DNA of 24,962 nucleotides from a virus, in the IMG/VR virus record IMGVR_UViG_3300042305_001027, positions 1 through 24,962 of that record; one strand, given 5' to 3'. Both the position numbers and the translations under genes were made by a program. This document shows, in pieces, positions 24,845 through 24,962 of this stretch (its first letter is position 1; every line of letters begins with the position of its first letter). The notes under the pieces are model-generated. The model did not search any database. It saw nothing but the letters and a program-made list of their open reading frames with translations, and was not told the origin of the DNA.

Positions 24845-24962
24845 TAGAACAACTTTCTGATCTCTGGTAGTGGCAATGCGCCGATGTTCTTCTTTACTTC
24901 ACCGTTTGTATATGCCATAAGGGTAGGCACAGACTTAACATCCATGTCGATTGCTAGAGTTC
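24844..24962 (-). CDS. Thioredoxin-like protein, C-terminal part
   Basis: Only the last 38 residues are in the window; the rest lies beyond 24962. AIDMDVKSVPTLMAYTNGEV has the cis-Pro of the thioredoxin fold in SVPT, followed by NG and a GALPLPEIRKLF helix. The CxxC redox site is outside, so redox activity cannot be confirmed. It would reduce disulfides, possibly for a ribonucleotide reductase. First visible gene of the minus-strand operon. Confidence 0.78.
   Translation of the reverse strand, partial: TLAIDMDVKSVPTLMAYTNGEVKKNIGALPLPEIRKLF

Noticed and set aside
1-24962. tRNA, tmRNA, insertion sequence or attachment site
   Set aside because: Read on both strands by eye; no cloverleaf, CCA-type end, transposase or direct-repeat pair convincing enough to report.

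Overview
The window looks like part of the genome of an uncultured tailed phage of a low-GC actinobacterium, probably a freshwater planktonic lineage. Evidence for a phage: an r1t-type holin next to a CHAP/peptidoglycan-binding endolysin, a lytic-transglycosylase-like protein, an endonuclease VII-type HNH protein, GP88-like and DUF932 proteins, and long runs of very small overlapping genes. Evidence for an actinobacterial host: a WhiB-like protein, a DUF7455-like zinc protein, GlxR/CRP-type operators and several apparently leaderless genes. The freshwater assignment is inference from the low GC and the auxiliary genes (PstS, Hsp20, SpeD-like, cobalamin adenosyltransferase).

Layout. 1-5700: a 5'-truncated lysozyme-like gene and three small genes (+), a bidirectional terminator, then on the minus strand the holin-endolysin pair, an Hsp20 gene behind a perfect CIRCE (HrcA) operator, and pstS. 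A short plus-strand unit follows (Cys-motif protein, thermonuclease), then a minus-strand microprotein and the endonuclease VII-like gene. 5700-19231: an accessory region, all on the plus strand, with about 40 mostly tiny genes in many short operons. Larger members are GP88-like, DUF932, WhiB-like and YubB-ferredoxin proteins. 19232-20056: convergent gene ends, a small basic protein gene, an AT-rich stretch and a cluster of six DnaA boxes, read here as a replication origin. 20057-24962: one dense minus-strand operon whose genes overlap by 1-14 bases or more (methyltransferase, PduO-type adenosyltransferase, secreted DUF4430/transcobalamin-like protein, SpeD-like protein, zinc ribbons, PD-(D/E)XK-like nuclease, thioredoxin C-terminus).

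The most unusual feature is the regulation of the accessory region. Fourteen promoters share TGTCRS, exactly 10 bases, then a TANNNT -10 hexamer, often with no recognisable -35 box. Nine of them also have a CRP/GlxR-type palindrome (TGTGA-N6-TCACA or close) upstream. For eight of the nine, the nearest palindrome centre lies 41.5, 51.5-52.5, 62.5 or 72.5 bases before the -10, that is, in steps of one helical turn. Between them recur a GGCGTGTCG..TTGACA element found in both orientations, a GC-rich 27-base block and an AATGTCCG motif. A second class of genes is apparently leaderless, with exactly six bases between the -10 hexamer and ATG. Together with the CIRCE operator and the DnaA boxes, this suggests a phage wired into host regulators (CRP/GlxR, HrcA, DnaA).

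No tRNA genes, CRISPR arrays, insertion sequences, integrase or capsid genes were recognised.
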